A stretch of 64,000 bases of DNA from Candidatus Denitrolinea symbiosum (GTDB taxonomy: Bacteria > Chloroflexota > Anaerolineae > Anaerolineales > Villigracilaceae), in contig BLAA01000001.1 in NCBI GenBank assembly GCA_017312345.1, positions 1,054,001 to 1,118,000 of the forward strand, in the 5' to 3' direction. Shown here one piece after another: positions 24,788 through 33,251 of the stretch. Below the pieces are notes generated by a model. That model saw only the letters and a list, made by a program, of their open reading frames with translations. It was not told the origin of the DNA and searched no databases. Position 1 is the stretch's first letter. Each line of letters opens with the position of its first letter. A program made the position numbers and the translations under genes.

Positions 24788-25984
24788 TCATTGCCCCGGC
24801 CATCCGATCTGCCCCTGCCCTTCACGCACTGCCCAATAAATGATCCCGCCCCAATTCCATGAGCGTTGGTATTGCGGATTGTTCACACTGCCCGCTTCAT
24901 CCATACGCCGCAGGGTCAGGTTGTTGTCCCAATACGCGTCGGGTGTGCCATCCTGGTTGACGTCAGCCATCAGCGCGGCGGGCAGGTTGGCGACCGCGGA
25001 GGGCGGGATCTCGCCGCCGCTGGAATGCCGCTTCCATTCATAACCGACGACTTCCTTGTGACCCGTTCCGCCTCCGCAGTTGTAATTGCCATTGCCATTC
25101 GGACCGGACACGCATTCCTCGATGGCCTCGTATTCGTAATAGCGCAATTCCCAGAACAACTTGTAGGGTGCGCGTCCCCTGCCGACAAACACAGGCAGGT
25201 CACCGGGGAGTTCTTCGAGACCGCCAATACTTCCAGCAAGGGGACCGGCGCCGACTGCAGGATGCGAGGGCACTTCCCACTGAATGGACTGGCTGGCGCC
25301 GTTGGGCAACACCAAATCTCCGATGTGAGGCAGGGTCACGAACATCGGACCGGCGGGCCGCAGGGTGAGGATCAAACGCAAATCCTGCCAATCGCCCACG
25401 TGCGGGTTGCCCGGTGAACCGCCGCCATTGGGAATGTAATCCACGCCTCCTGAACCGCTGGACTCCGGCATGCCTCCATTCCGGACCGCTGTCGGCCAGC
25501 GGACCAACGTCGCGGGATACGGACGCACATCGAGATAGATTTCGGGGAATGTGACGCGCGCGCTCACCTTCCAGCCGCTGTTTTCACAGGTAATGCCGCC
25601 GGGGCCCACGGAAAAGCTGGTGCAGGGATGCTGAGGGGGCGAGCTGTTTGGCATCTCGCAACTAATGTTGCCGATCTGCTCCGAAATGCCAATGACCTCG
25701 CCCGTGCAATTGTCCACCCGGATGGGATGCACCTTGCAGGTGCTGGTGCTGGCGTCATATTCGAGCACTCTGAACGCCATGTGATTGCCGGGTGTGCAGG
25801 CGCCTCCGTTATCGTTGCCGCTCCCTCCGCCGTCATTTCCTCCGCCTCCATCGTTCCCGCCTCCGGTGGTGCAAATAATGCTCCCGTCCGGCTGAAAGGC
25901 ACATGAAGGAGCAGACTGCGCCTGAGCTGGGGAAGACTGGATGGATAACAGCGCAATCAGCAGAAGGAGAGTGGTACGCTTCAT
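24788..25984 (-). CDS. Secreted protein of the pilus/transfer operon, function unknown
   Basis: 398 aa. It has a signal peptide (TTLLLLIALLSIQSSPAQAQ), then a cysteine-containing head and a glycine/asparagine/aspartate-rich linker near residues 40-60. A large, probably beta-rich domain with several cysteines follows (ISCEM, HPCTSF, ITCEN, EECVSG, YNCGGG). A late VNQDGTPDAYWD segment may bind calcium. It overlaps the preceding membrane protein gene by 4 nt. Probably exported to the cell surface as a pilus-associated or adhesion component (inference). Confidence 0.65.
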   Translation of the reverse strand: MKRTTLLLLIALLSIQSSPAQAQSAPSCAFQPDGSIICTTGGGNDGGGGNDGGGSGNDNGGACTPGNHMAFRVLEYDASTSTCKVHPIRVDNCTGEVIGISEQIGNISCEMPNSSPPQHPCTSFSVGPGGITCENSGWKVSARVTFPEIYLDVRPYPATLVRWPTAVRNGGMPESSGSGGVDYIPNGGGSPGNPHVGDWQDLRLILTLRPAGPMFVTLPHIGDLVLPNGASQSIQWEVPSHPAVGAGPLAGSIGGLEELPGDLPVFVGRGRAPYKLFWELRYYEYEAIEECVSGPNGNGNYNCGGGTGHKEVVGYEWKRHSSGGEIPPSAVANLPAALMADVNQDGTPDAYWDNNLTLRRMDEAGSVNNPQYQRSWNWGGIIYWAVREGQGQIGWPGQ

Positions 25985-27009
25985 GGCGTCCCTCCTTCGT
26001 GGTTGGCGGATAATGCGCTGAGAATGAACTGCTTTTCGTTCTCATCCGTCAGGCTCTGCCAGTTCTTGGGCAGTGGACGCATAGGAAGGTGGTGAAAGTT
26101 CATCAACCATTTTGCATCCCAGGGCTGTGAGTCGTATAGGGTCGCTACGGTCAGGCGGTCACTGGCGTTCTCCTGCGGGTCGGTGATCTCAATTTTCGGC
26201 TCGGTCTGCGTCCCAAGCCAGACCCAATAACCATCGGAGATATAACCGAACAACAGGAACGAACGCATGGGTGTCGCCGGGGAGGTATAGGTATGACCGT
26301 TCAGCGAATAGACGATATGCGTGTTTTCCGCATCCTCGACCACGATGCAGACCACCGGATAATCGCCGCCCCAGATTTCCACGCGGTTGCCGGTGATGGT
26401 GGAGGTTCGGAAGCAGCCGCGCAGGGCGTAGGTCACAGCGGGTTCGCCGCGCGCATTCAGCCGCCATTCCGTGAAGTCGGGATTCGGCGGGATGAAACTG
26501 ACCGGCACATCCACAAGTTCATCCGCATCACTGGGGATGGTAACCATCTCCAACTGTCTCATCGGCATTTCGCTGAAGCCGAGTTGTTGGGTAGCTTCGG
26601 CGCGGCTGTACCCTTCCCTCACCGCCAGCGCCCAGGCAATGGTTCGTTCCAGTCCCTGATACACACAGGCAGGTTGGATGACCTGATGATTCTCGCTGAT
26701 CAAGGTCGGGCTGAAAGACCACTCCGTCGAATCGGTTGGACAGCCGGATGATACATTTCCTTCCGATTGAACAGTTGCAGGCGGTTCAGTTTCTGATGAT
26801 TCAATGACTTGTGTTGTCATCGAGACAGATACCGGCGTGGCTTGCACCCTGCTCATCAACAAATACCGGTTCAGCCCAGCCATGCCTCCCGCCGCAAACA
26901 GCAAAAGCAGGATCAGCCCGGTGATGACCGTGTAGATGCGGGGCTGTCTCTTCCCGGCGAGGTCTTGATAAGTCAATCCATCCAGGATCGTTTTCCAAAG
27001 TGAATTCAT
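25981..27009 (-). CDS. Single-pass membrane protein with large outer domain
   Basis: 342 aa from ATG 27,009. One N-terminal membrane helix (VITGLILLLLFAAGGMAGL) lies near residues 29-47, then a long hydrophilic exported domain. Cysteine-containing stretches include SGCPTDST, QPACVYQGL and RGCFRTSTITG. It is not recognised. It ends inside the start of the secreted protein (ATGA) and follows the TadG-like gene by 13 nt, so it belongs to the pilus operon. Possible surface or assembly subunit. Confidence 0.65.
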   Translation of the reverse strand: MNSLWKTILDGLTYQDLAGKRQPRIYTVITGLILLLLFAAGGMAGLNRYLLMSRVQATPVSVSMTTQVIESSETEPPATVQSEGNVSSGCPTDSTEWSFSPTLISENHQVIQPACVYQGLERTIAWALAVREGYSRAEATQQLGFSEMPMRQLEMVTIPSDADELVDVPVSFIPPNPDFTEWRLNARGEPAVTYALRGCFRTSTITGNRVEIWGGDYPVVCIVVEDAENTHIVYSLNGHTYTSPATPMRSFLLFGYISDGYWVWLGTQTEPKIEITDPQENASDRLTVATLYDSQPWDAKWLMNFHHLPMRPLPKNWQSLTDENEKQFILSALSANHEGGTP

Positions 27010-27022
27010 TCTTCTCCTAAGA

Positions 27023-27463
27023 TCATTGATCCCCGCGGGTGACGCCGTGCGCCAGATACCCAATGGCGCGGATAGTCACCCAGCGGGTTGGCAGTAGATA
27101 CCCTGCGGAACGAACCCTCGCAGTGACAAGACAGGCCGGTCGTCCCTGATGTCTTCCGCAGGAGACCGAGTTGAGTTGTGCATAACCCGGTCGTTGAGTG
27201 TTGAAGTAGGTTGCGGCAATGCCGTTCCCGGCGGTCGTGGCTGTAATCGTGCCATCCGGCAATACCGTGATTTCCTGCGCTCCCGCATGGGCGGCGAGGT
27301 CGGCAACGGCGACAGTCTCCATCACGCGCGCGTTGGTCACCATGTAATCCAGGATGCCCAGCAGGAAGAGGGACATGATGGGCATCAGGATCGCAAACAA
27401 CAAAATGGACTGCCCTCTCTCGGTTTCAAGATGTAGGGTGCGAAGTACCTGATACTTCCTCAT
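27023..27463 (-). CDS. TadG/TadE-like pseudopilin
   Basis: 146 aa from ATG 27,463 (ATGA overlap with the upstream gene). The typical ERGQSILLFAILMPIMSLFL signature near residue 16 precedes one membrane helix, then a small exported domain with two cysteines (NSVSCGRHQGRPACLVT). TadE/F/G proteins are minor pilins or pseudopilins of Flp pili, cleaved by an A24 peptidase. Third of three such genes in a row here. Confidence 0.72.
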   Translation of the reverse strand: MRKYQVLRTLHLETERGQSILLFAILMPIMSLFLLGILDYMVTNARVMETVAVADLAAHAGAQEITVLPDGTITATTAGNGIAATYFNTQRPGYAQLNSVSCGRHQGRPACLVTARVRSAGYLLPTRWVTIRAIGYLAHGVTRGDQ

Positions 27464-27888
27464 CGCCACCTTGCCTTCCAGGTCTCGGAGCGCGAGATAA
27501 ACCACTCGCTGTTCCAGCCACCGTGACTCAATCCAAGCAGTCCATCAAAAAGGGTTGGCGCTTGAAAAGAAACCAGGCAGCGGCCCGGCATTCCCGGACC
27601 GCTCGGCGGCGAGACCTGCACCCGGTATTGCACGCCCGCCGTAGCGGACCAATCCGCGTTCAACGTTCTCCATGCGACATTCACCGCGTTGTGTCGGGCG
27701 CGGGATGGATCAGGGGACTGCGACAGGAACTGCGAACAGGCGTATGCCGCGGCGGTCGCGGCGGTGCGGGCGCGGTGGGTAGGAATCCAGGCGAGCAGAC
27801 CGAAAGCCATCAGCACAGCCAGCATCGCGAACAAAGCCGTTTCCGCCAGCGCTTGACCGCGTTCACCCTTTCGATGACGAACGCTCAT
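27460..27888 (-). CDS. TadE-like pseudopilin
   Basis: 142 aa from ATG 27,888 (ATGA overlap). N-terminal GERGQALAETALFAMLAVL with one membrane helix gives the TadE/G form. The exported part has SCQFLSQSP-like helical sequence and ends in WNSEWFISRSETWKARWR. A longer frame upstream was rejected because it overlaps the neighbouring TadE gene. Probably a minor pilin in the same fibre. Confidence 0.7.
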   Translation of the reverse strand: MSVRHRKGERGQALAETALFAMLAVLMAFGLLAWIPTHRARTAATAAAYACSQFLSQSPDPSRARHNAVNVAWRTLNADWSATAGVQYRVQVSPPSGPGMPGRCLVSFQAPTLFDGLLGLSHGGWNSEWFISRSETWKARWR

Positions 27889-28277
27889 TCGATGCCTCCA
27901 GCAGGGGGCGGTCCGGGATAGAACCGCCATAAGCGAAAATGGGTCGCGGCGCGTTGCGCTTCGATCAGGCGGATGCCAAAGATCCAGTCGCGTGAGTCTT
28001 CGATGCTGATCAGCGAACGCACCTGGCGCGGGCCGCTCTGACCGGCGTGGATGCGATCCGCGAGGTCGGGCCATAAAACATTCTCCCTTGCGTGTTCCGT
28101 CGCTGGGGTGTTGTACGAACCAGAAGCGACGCCGGTGATGAACACACCCCAATCCGTGGCGGCGGAACGAAAGGCGTAGAACGCGGCGAAGGTCATGCCG
28201 AACAGGAGCAGGATCAGGATCGGCATGACCAGCGCAAACTCCGCCATCGCTTGCCCCTTTTCCTTCCCGCGTGCCAT
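27885..28277 (-). CDS. TadE-like pseudopilin
   Basis: 130 aa. It starts directly after the Flp pilin stop (TAAATG). N-terminal KGQAMAEFALVMPILILLLF is a textbook TadE leader and helix. The exported portion carries a helical RENVLWPDLADRIHAGQSG region. It overlaps the next TadE-like gene by 4 nt. Likely minor pilin processed by the TadV-like peptidase at 20,624. Confidence 0.8.
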   Translation of the reverse strand: MARGKEKGQAMAEFALVMPILILLLFGMTFAAFYAFRSAATDWGVFITGVASGSYNTPATEHARENVLWPDLADRIHAGQSGPRQVRSLISIEDSRDWIFGIRLIEAQRAATHFRLWRFYPGPPPAGGIE

Positions 28278-28457
28278 TTATCCGCCTCGTGCCATGCGCA
28301 GGGCTTCGATGCCCGCTTCGAAGGCGGCGATCAGTTCATTGCGATAGCGGGCGATCACGGCAATCGCGACCACGCCGACCGCGCCCAGGATCAGCGCGTA
28401 TTCTGCAAAGTCCTGACCATCCTCTTCGCGGATGAAACGTTGCAACAACTTGAACAT
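28278..28457 (-). CDS. Flp/Fap-type major pilin
   Basis: 59 aa, just too short to be obvious. The sequence begins MFKLLQRFIREEDGQDFAEY, with the Flp signature (G/Q-D-x-x-EYAL) and one hydrophobic helix (ALILGAVGVVAIAVIARY), ending EALRMARGG. AAAGGAG precedes the start. The main subunit of a Flp/Tad pilus, cleaved after a glycine by an A24 peptidase. It heads the leftward pilin operon, and a terminator-like hairpin sits just in front of its ribosome site. Confidence 0.9.
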   Translation of the reverse strand: MFKLLQRFIREEDGQDFAEYALILGAVGVVAIAVIARYRNELIAAFEAGIEALRMARGG

Positions 28458-28479
28458 GGGAAACTCCTTTTTGTAATAG

Positions 28480-28512
28480 AAAAATCGGCTGGCAGAGGTT
28501 TCTGCCAGCCGA
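28480..28512 (-). terminator. Terminator/attenuator hairpin before the pilin gene
   Basis: TCGGCTGGCAGA (28485-28496) and TCTGCCAGCCGA (28501-28512) form a perfect 12-bp stem with a 4-nt loop. On the leftward strand it is followed by TTTTTCT, then at once by the pilin ribosome site. On the other strand there is no U-tract. The remainder of 28,458-28,729 has no gene. Confidence 0.75.
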
Positions 28513-28729
28513 GATCATAAATAAATGAAAGGAGGGGATTTACTGTAGTGTCGGTAAGTTGTTATCGCGTATTATGAGAAATCCATTGGCAACTGAGACA
28601 TTTTGTCTGATGGTCACTTTCGATCCAGCTTGCGTCGGCTTCCTTTCGTAAGGTAAAATGAATCAACTGAAAATAGAGGATCAAAGTTAATAGGCGCTCT
28701 TGCAGGTTTATTTTGTCGAAGGAGTAGTA

Positions 28730-30841
28730 ATGGCGTCTGGAATTCCAAAACCCCGCCTCATCAAAGCAATAATTGATACTTTTTCCGAGCCCAAAATACG
28801 TTCAGTCTTCAAATTAATGCCAACAACCAATATAGCTGAACGACTTCTCGACATGCGAAAAGACAGTCTGGAGGAATTTTTGATATCCTCCGCCAAGGGA
28901 TCGGCATTATTCAGGGACCTTAAAGAACGGTTTCCGAATAACATGCCAAGGACATTTTTCCTTGTAAAACTACCCCCCAGAAAATATACTGAAGAATTGG
29001 AAATCGTTGTATCAAGACTGGCCAAAAGAGAACGAGAAAATGCACTCCTGGTAAATTCAAGAATCCGGGCTGTTTATTTGGAAGATGAAGCAAATATAGT
29101 GGACGAGTGGAGGTTATTGGAATTGCCGATTGCCTATGAACGTAAACTTGAATATCAAATTGGGAATCCTCCTGAATCGGAACGTTATGGTGAATTCGAA
29201 CAGACATACTCTCTTGAACATGCCTTTGTTTGGTTGCTGGATGAGTACTCGCATGGGATAGTGTGCTGCTCGGATTTGGCTGCGCTCCAGGCGATTCTCA
29301 GTTATTGTCGAGAGATACTCTCTCTGCGCATGGCTATTCCCAATATGACCTCCCATATTTTTTCGAGGCTCATTGAAAAAGGTGAACCAAGTAGCGCAAC
29401 TTTTTCTGGTTTACCGCTTGGAATTCCAACAGTTACCGTTTATGCAAGAAATGTTGACCAAACTGAGTTGTATCAGGAACTCGAAGAAGATCCTGATCGA
29501 GAACAGACAGCAGGCTTCTTCCGCAATGACGCTGGTGAACTATTCCTCAGCTTCGGAATCTCAAGGCGATATTCAAGGATTTGGACACCTTGGCACTATA
29601 GTAAACCGTGGCTCGTAAATGCAAGTAAAGTGATTATCAAGAAAACAGAAGAAGAACTGTCAAGGGAATACGAGACGGACCATTTGAGTTACTTGTCTTA
29701 TTTTTCGAATGTAGGTGTGATAGTGGGCCGAAAAGCTCTTGATGGTAAAGCCAGAGAATTGTTCCAAAGGCTATTGAGTGAAATGCTGAACGCGTACCGA
29801 CATGGAAATGAAGTGGTGATTAGCTCCGATTTTCTCTACGATTTGATTCATCTTCAGTTGAAGCTTGATCTACAATTGTCTTTCTGCTATGAATGTCCAA
29901 ATTGCGGCGGCGGGCTTGGCAGATGCCCGGATTGCCTGCTTCCCTACGACGTCAGGATTATGGATAACGTCATCAAGGTTGTTTGTCCTAAGTGCAAACG
30001 TGAAGTGCAGTCTGAACAGACTGTTGTTTGTGAATGTGGGACTGAGATCGAGATAGCAGATGTGGAGACTCATATCCAGATTTATCCTGGTGCGCTGTTG
30101 ATCCAGTCAATTGAGGATTTTATAAGTCAAAATCTAGATGAATTCAGCTGGCACGGCATTTTTGTTATCGATGGGTTGGTTCTAAAACTCTTTGAAAAAA
30201 GATCTCCTAAGAAAGAGTTGCCCGGGTTATTGCGATTGAACCAACTAGCCTCGTGGCAAGGAAGGGCCCAGTACTCACGACGGCGAGCTCGACAAAAATA
30301 TCTCCCACTATTGGGCATGACCAAGGAGAAATGCTATCGAAATAATACTCCCCCGACCGTCGAGAGCTGCGAAACATGCAAGGCGTCTGAGATAACTGAA
30401 AAACAAATTCGCAAAAGAAAAGAGGTCTGCTTGCCAAGGATTTTTGGATTGCCGATCGGAGAACGATTTGACGGCATTCATCATGCTTATGAAATCGCCG
30501 ACGTAAAGTATAAAGATTTCTATAATGGCACAGGGATTAGTTTGGGTATTCACTTAAAAAGCCGAACAAAGTCGCGCCCGGAAGGGTTGGGAAAAAGTAT
30601 TTATCCAATAAAGTCCTTGTATACCCAAGTGTTCTATTCTGCTTATCAAGTCTTTAAGGGCGATGCTGATTTTGATGTCATTGGAATCTCGATTCCGAAT
30701 ACCGTTAAAAAAGAGGTCGTCGATTCGGTTCAGTTGCTACTGAATAAATTAGGTTACGGACTCCTGGTGATTGACGAAAGTGATTGGCTAAAGATATTTG
30801 ATGCAGCTTTGGAGACCGTTGCTTTTGAAGAGGTGGCTTAA
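28730..30841 (+). CDS. Orphan 703-aa zinc-ribbon protein, probable cargo
   Basis: 703 aa from ATG 28,730 with AAGGAG 5 nt upstream; an earlier TTG is not supported. Not recognised. The N-terminal ~350 residues are mixed helix/strand. At about 387-440 there are several zinc-ribbon pairs: CYECPNCGGGLGRCPDC, VCPKCKREV and VVCECG. A further cysteine set, CETCKASE, lies near 555. The C-terminus has YEIADVKYKDFYNG and SLGIHLKSR, which could be a PD-(D/E)xK-like nuclease core. It is the only rightward gene between the LCP gene and the pilin operon and is more AT-rich than its neighbours. Likely accessory, possibly antiviral (inference). Confidence 0.8.
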   Translation: MASGIPKPRLIKAIIDTFSEPKIRSVFKLMPTTNIAERLLDMRKDSLEEFLISSAKGSALFRDLKERFPNNMPRTFFLVKLPPRKYTEELEIVVSRLAKRERENALLVNSRIRAVYLEDEANIVDEWRLLELPIAYERKLEYQIGNPPESERYGEFEQTYSLEHAFVWLLDEYSHGIVCCSDLAALQAILSYCREILSLRMAIPNMTSHIFSRLIEKGEPSSATFSGLPLGIPTVTVYARNVDQTELYQELEEDPDREQTAGFFRNDAGELFLSFGISRRYSRIWTPWHYSKPWLVNASKVIIKKTEEELSREYETDHLSYLSYFSNVGVIVGRKALDGKARELFQRLLSEMLNAYRHGNEVVISSDFLYDLIHLQLKLDLQLSFCYECPNCGGGLGRCPDCLLPYDVRIMDNVIKVVCPKCKREVQSEQTVVCECGTEIEIADVETHIQIYPGALLIQSIEDFISQNLDEFSWHGIFVIDGLVLKLFEKRSPKKELPGLLRLNQLASWQGRAQYSRRRARQKYLPLLGMTKEKCYRNNTPPTVESCETCKASEITEKQIRKRKEVCLPRIFGLPIGERFDGIHHAYEIADVKYKDFYNGTGISLGIHLKSRTKSRPEGLGKSIYPIKSLYTQVFYSAYQVFKGDADFDVIGISIPNTVKKEVVDSVQLLLNKLGYGLLVIDESDWLKIFDAALETVAFEEVA

Positions 30842-30911
30842 TTCAGTAACTCAAACGAATAGGGGTAGGAAATTGAATAAAGGAAAGACATTGGCAAACT
30901 TAGCTTTTCCC

Positions 30912-32366
30912 TTAATGCCCAACTGGCAGCCTGCTCACCCAATCCTCCCCAATGCGAATTTCGATATCCACATTTGAGGTTGGATCGGGCTGGATAACGA
31001 TCTGTGGGCTTCCCACCCCGAACAGCTCTGCTAAATATCGCAGGGTGTACAACTTGGAGGAATACAGAATCAATTTGGTCTGATTGGAAGCTCCAGTAGG
31101 CATGCCAAATTCCACGATCTGCATTCCCTGAGCCGTCAGAAATCTGGCGGTGCGTTCCTCCAGGCCGGCGCTGTAGGTTTTGTTGATGATCCTGATCTTC
31201 GCCTCTTCCGCCTGCATCAACGTCCTCAAGTCCCCCTGCGCCAGCGGGCTCACCGGTCCGCCTGGAACAAATATCTCATCCCGCAGGATGCGGATCAGAT
31301 CAGGAACGGGGCGCAGGACGCTGGCGGGAACCCCGCCCAGGGTCGTATCAGCCGGGATCGCCATGCTGGAATCGATCACACCCTGCCGGATGTTTTCAGC
31401 CGGAATGTCCTTTACCAACATCGCCAGTTTCAAGGCATCCTCAAAGGACATATTGGTGTGAATGCCGGACGAAAACTCCGCATAGATCTGCGGAGCCTGC
31501 GCAACGAGTTTTGGAAAATAAGCTGGGTCAAGCACCTTGTCGCGGATCGCCAGGATGACCTGCTGCTGGCGTTTGGCGCGGCCGAAATCGCCGCCGCTGC
31601 ATCCCTTGGACGCATCGCGGCAGCGTGCATACGCCAGGGCGCGCTTGCCGGTCAGATGGCGGTAGTCCCCGGGTTTCAACACAAAGTGATCCTGTCCGGG
31701 ACCTGCGGGATCGAGCACCATCCGTTCTTCGACGTACACATCAATCCCGCCAATCAGGTTGATGAACGAAACGAACGTCCCAAAATCCACCTGAACATAG
31801 TAATGAACTGGAACGCCGATGAATTGCGAGACGGTCTCCATCGCCAGACCCGGTCCGCTGCCCGGCAGTTTGGCAGCCTCCCCGATGGTCCAGGCAGTAT
31901 TGATGCGGCTGTAACCGAACCCCGGAATATTGACCCACATGTCGCGTGGGATGGATAACATGCCGGCCGTTTTCGTGACCGGGTCTACCGTCAACAGGAT
32001 GATGGTATCTGTGCAAGCCGGACAGTCTTCGCCGCCCGCGTCGCCTCCGCGCAAGCCGAAGAAGGCGATGTTGACCCGGCTGCCGCCGTCCCATTGGGGA
32101 ATCTCCATTTCCGGCGCTGAACCTTCAGGGAGAATAAGTGCGGCCGGTAGATTGACATCGTAGGGATCAGGCGAGCCGGATGGATTGGAAGGCTCTGCGG
32201 AACAGTAAGAGGGGGGAATGCCGGGGAGCGCGGTCAGCCGCCAGCAGGCCGTCAGACGGCGCACAAGCAAAAAAGCCCCTATGGTTGCGATCAGGGCGAA
32301 GGACCAATACGCGATGGACCTCCAGGAGGGATGATAGAAGCTGGGCTTTCCGGATGACTGCGGCAT
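30912..32366 (-). CDS. LytR-CpsA-Psr (LCP) family protein with LytR_C domain
   Basis: 484 aa. A membrane helix lies near residue 20 (IAYWSFALIATIGAFLLV). The LCP domain has DTIILLTVDPVTKTAGMLSI, PRDMWVNIPG, GYSRINTAW and RALAYARCR, all hallmark motifs with the Asp/Arg residues that bind polyprenyl phosphate. A C-terminal LytR_C part (IRIINKTYSAGLEERTARFL) follows. LCP enzymes attach glycopolymers to peptidoglycan. Inside a pilus operon it may anchor or glycosylate surface structures. It follows the TadC-like gene by 3 nt. Confidence 0.9.
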   Translation of the reverse strand: MPQSSGKPSFYHPSWRSIAYWSFALIATIGAFLLVRRLTACWRLTALPGIPPSYCSAEPSNPSGSPDPYDVNLPAALILPEGSAPEMEIPQWDGGSRVNIAFFGLRGGDAGGEDCPACTDTIILLTVDPVTKTAGMLSIPRDMWVNIPGFGYSRINTAWTIGEAAKLPGSGPGLAMETVSQFIGVPVHYYVQVDFGTFVSFINLIGGIDVYVEERMVLDPAGPGQDHFVLKPGDYRHLTGKRALAYARCRDASKGCSGGDFGRAKRQQQVILAIRDKVLDPAYFPKLVAQAPQIYAEFSSGIHTNMSFEDALKLAMLVKDIPAENIRQGVIDSSMAIPADTTLGGVPASVLRPVPDLIRILRDEIFVPGGPVSPLAQGDLRTLMQAEEAKIRIINKTYSAGLEERTARFLTAQGMQIVEFGMPTGASNQTKLILYSSKLYTLRYLAELFGVGSPQIVIQPDPTSNVDIEIRIGEDWVSRLPVGH

Positions 32367-32369
32367 GGG

Positions 32370-33251
32370 CTACAACAACCCCGATCCCATAAATGGCGCA
32401 AGGATCGCCAGCACCAGTCCCAGCACCGCCATCACGCCGAACAAACCGGCGCGCTGGCGCACTAATGCCGCGCGCGCCTCCGTCGCCTCCACCACCGAAC
32501 GGTGGACGGAATCCTGCAAGCCCTGCACGCTGGATAACACCGGACGGTTATTGGCGAAGAAGTCGTAGATGTCACGAAGGAAAAGATTGGCCTCCACGTC
32601 GGCAGGGTCGGGAAGATGCGCGCGTGTCACTTCAATGGCTTTGACGAAATCTTCGACCTCCATGCGGGCCACCAATAGTCCCAACAGATTACAAAACGGA
32701 CCACCGACTGTCGACGCGCGCCGTAATGCTTCCTGCACACCGACACCCGAAGACAACAGTGAATTCAACACGGATAATCCGATCAACATGTTGTTACGCA
32801 AGGACTCGGCGCGTTTCTTTGCCAGAGTTTTCAGCCGCACATAGGGACGGCGCAGTCCCAGGAAGACAAAGATCAAGGCAATCACGGGCGCAACCACGAT
32901 CAAGTTCATGGCCGCCAGCGCGCCCGCCAGCAATCCTCCCACTGTCAGGAAAATCGAAAAGTCGCGGATCGCAACTGCGTAAAACTCGCCCGGTGTATCG
33001 TAGGGATAACCGGCGCGCCGCAGGAGGCTGATCACATCAGCTGTGTTTTTCGCCTGAGTCGGATCAAATCGCCCGGGCAGGATTGCAACGAGCAAAGCCT
33101 CCCAGGTCGAACGTCTCTTCGTCGGGTGGTTTGTCTGAAAATTCATTAGGCGATTGCTGCCAAAGGCGCTGAATGCAGTTTGGAACGTTGACATCAGTTC
33201 AAAGATGAGCACGCTCAAACTGAGCGCGCCGAGGAAAGCAAAGAATGTCAT
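32370..33251 (-). CDS. TadC/GspF-like membrane platform protein
   Basis: 293 aa. An N-terminal membrane anchor is followed by the GspF/TadC core: SVLNSLLSSGVGVQEALRRA precedes a helical cytoplasmic domain, with C-terminal membrane helices (LFGVMAVLGLVLAILAPFMG). It pairs with the TadB-like protein at 14,556 as the two inner-membrane platform proteins of a Tad system. It overlaps the upstream gene by one base (TAATG). The partner ATPase TadA is not in the window. Confidence 0.78.
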   Translation of the reverse strand: MTFFAFLGALSLSVLIFELMSTFQTAFSAFGSNRLMNFQTNHPTKRRSTWEALLVAILPGRFDPTQAKNTADVISLLRRAGYPYDTPGEFYAVAIRDFSIFLTVGGLLAGALAAMNLIVVAPVIALIFVFLGLRRPYVRLKTLAKKRAESLRNNMLIGLSVLNSLLSSGVGVQEALRRASTVGGPFCNLLGLLVARMEVEDFVKAIEVTRAHLPDPADVEANLFLRDIYDFFANNRPVLSSVQGLQDSVHRSVVEATEARAALVRQRAGLFGVMAVLGLVLAILAPFMGSGLL

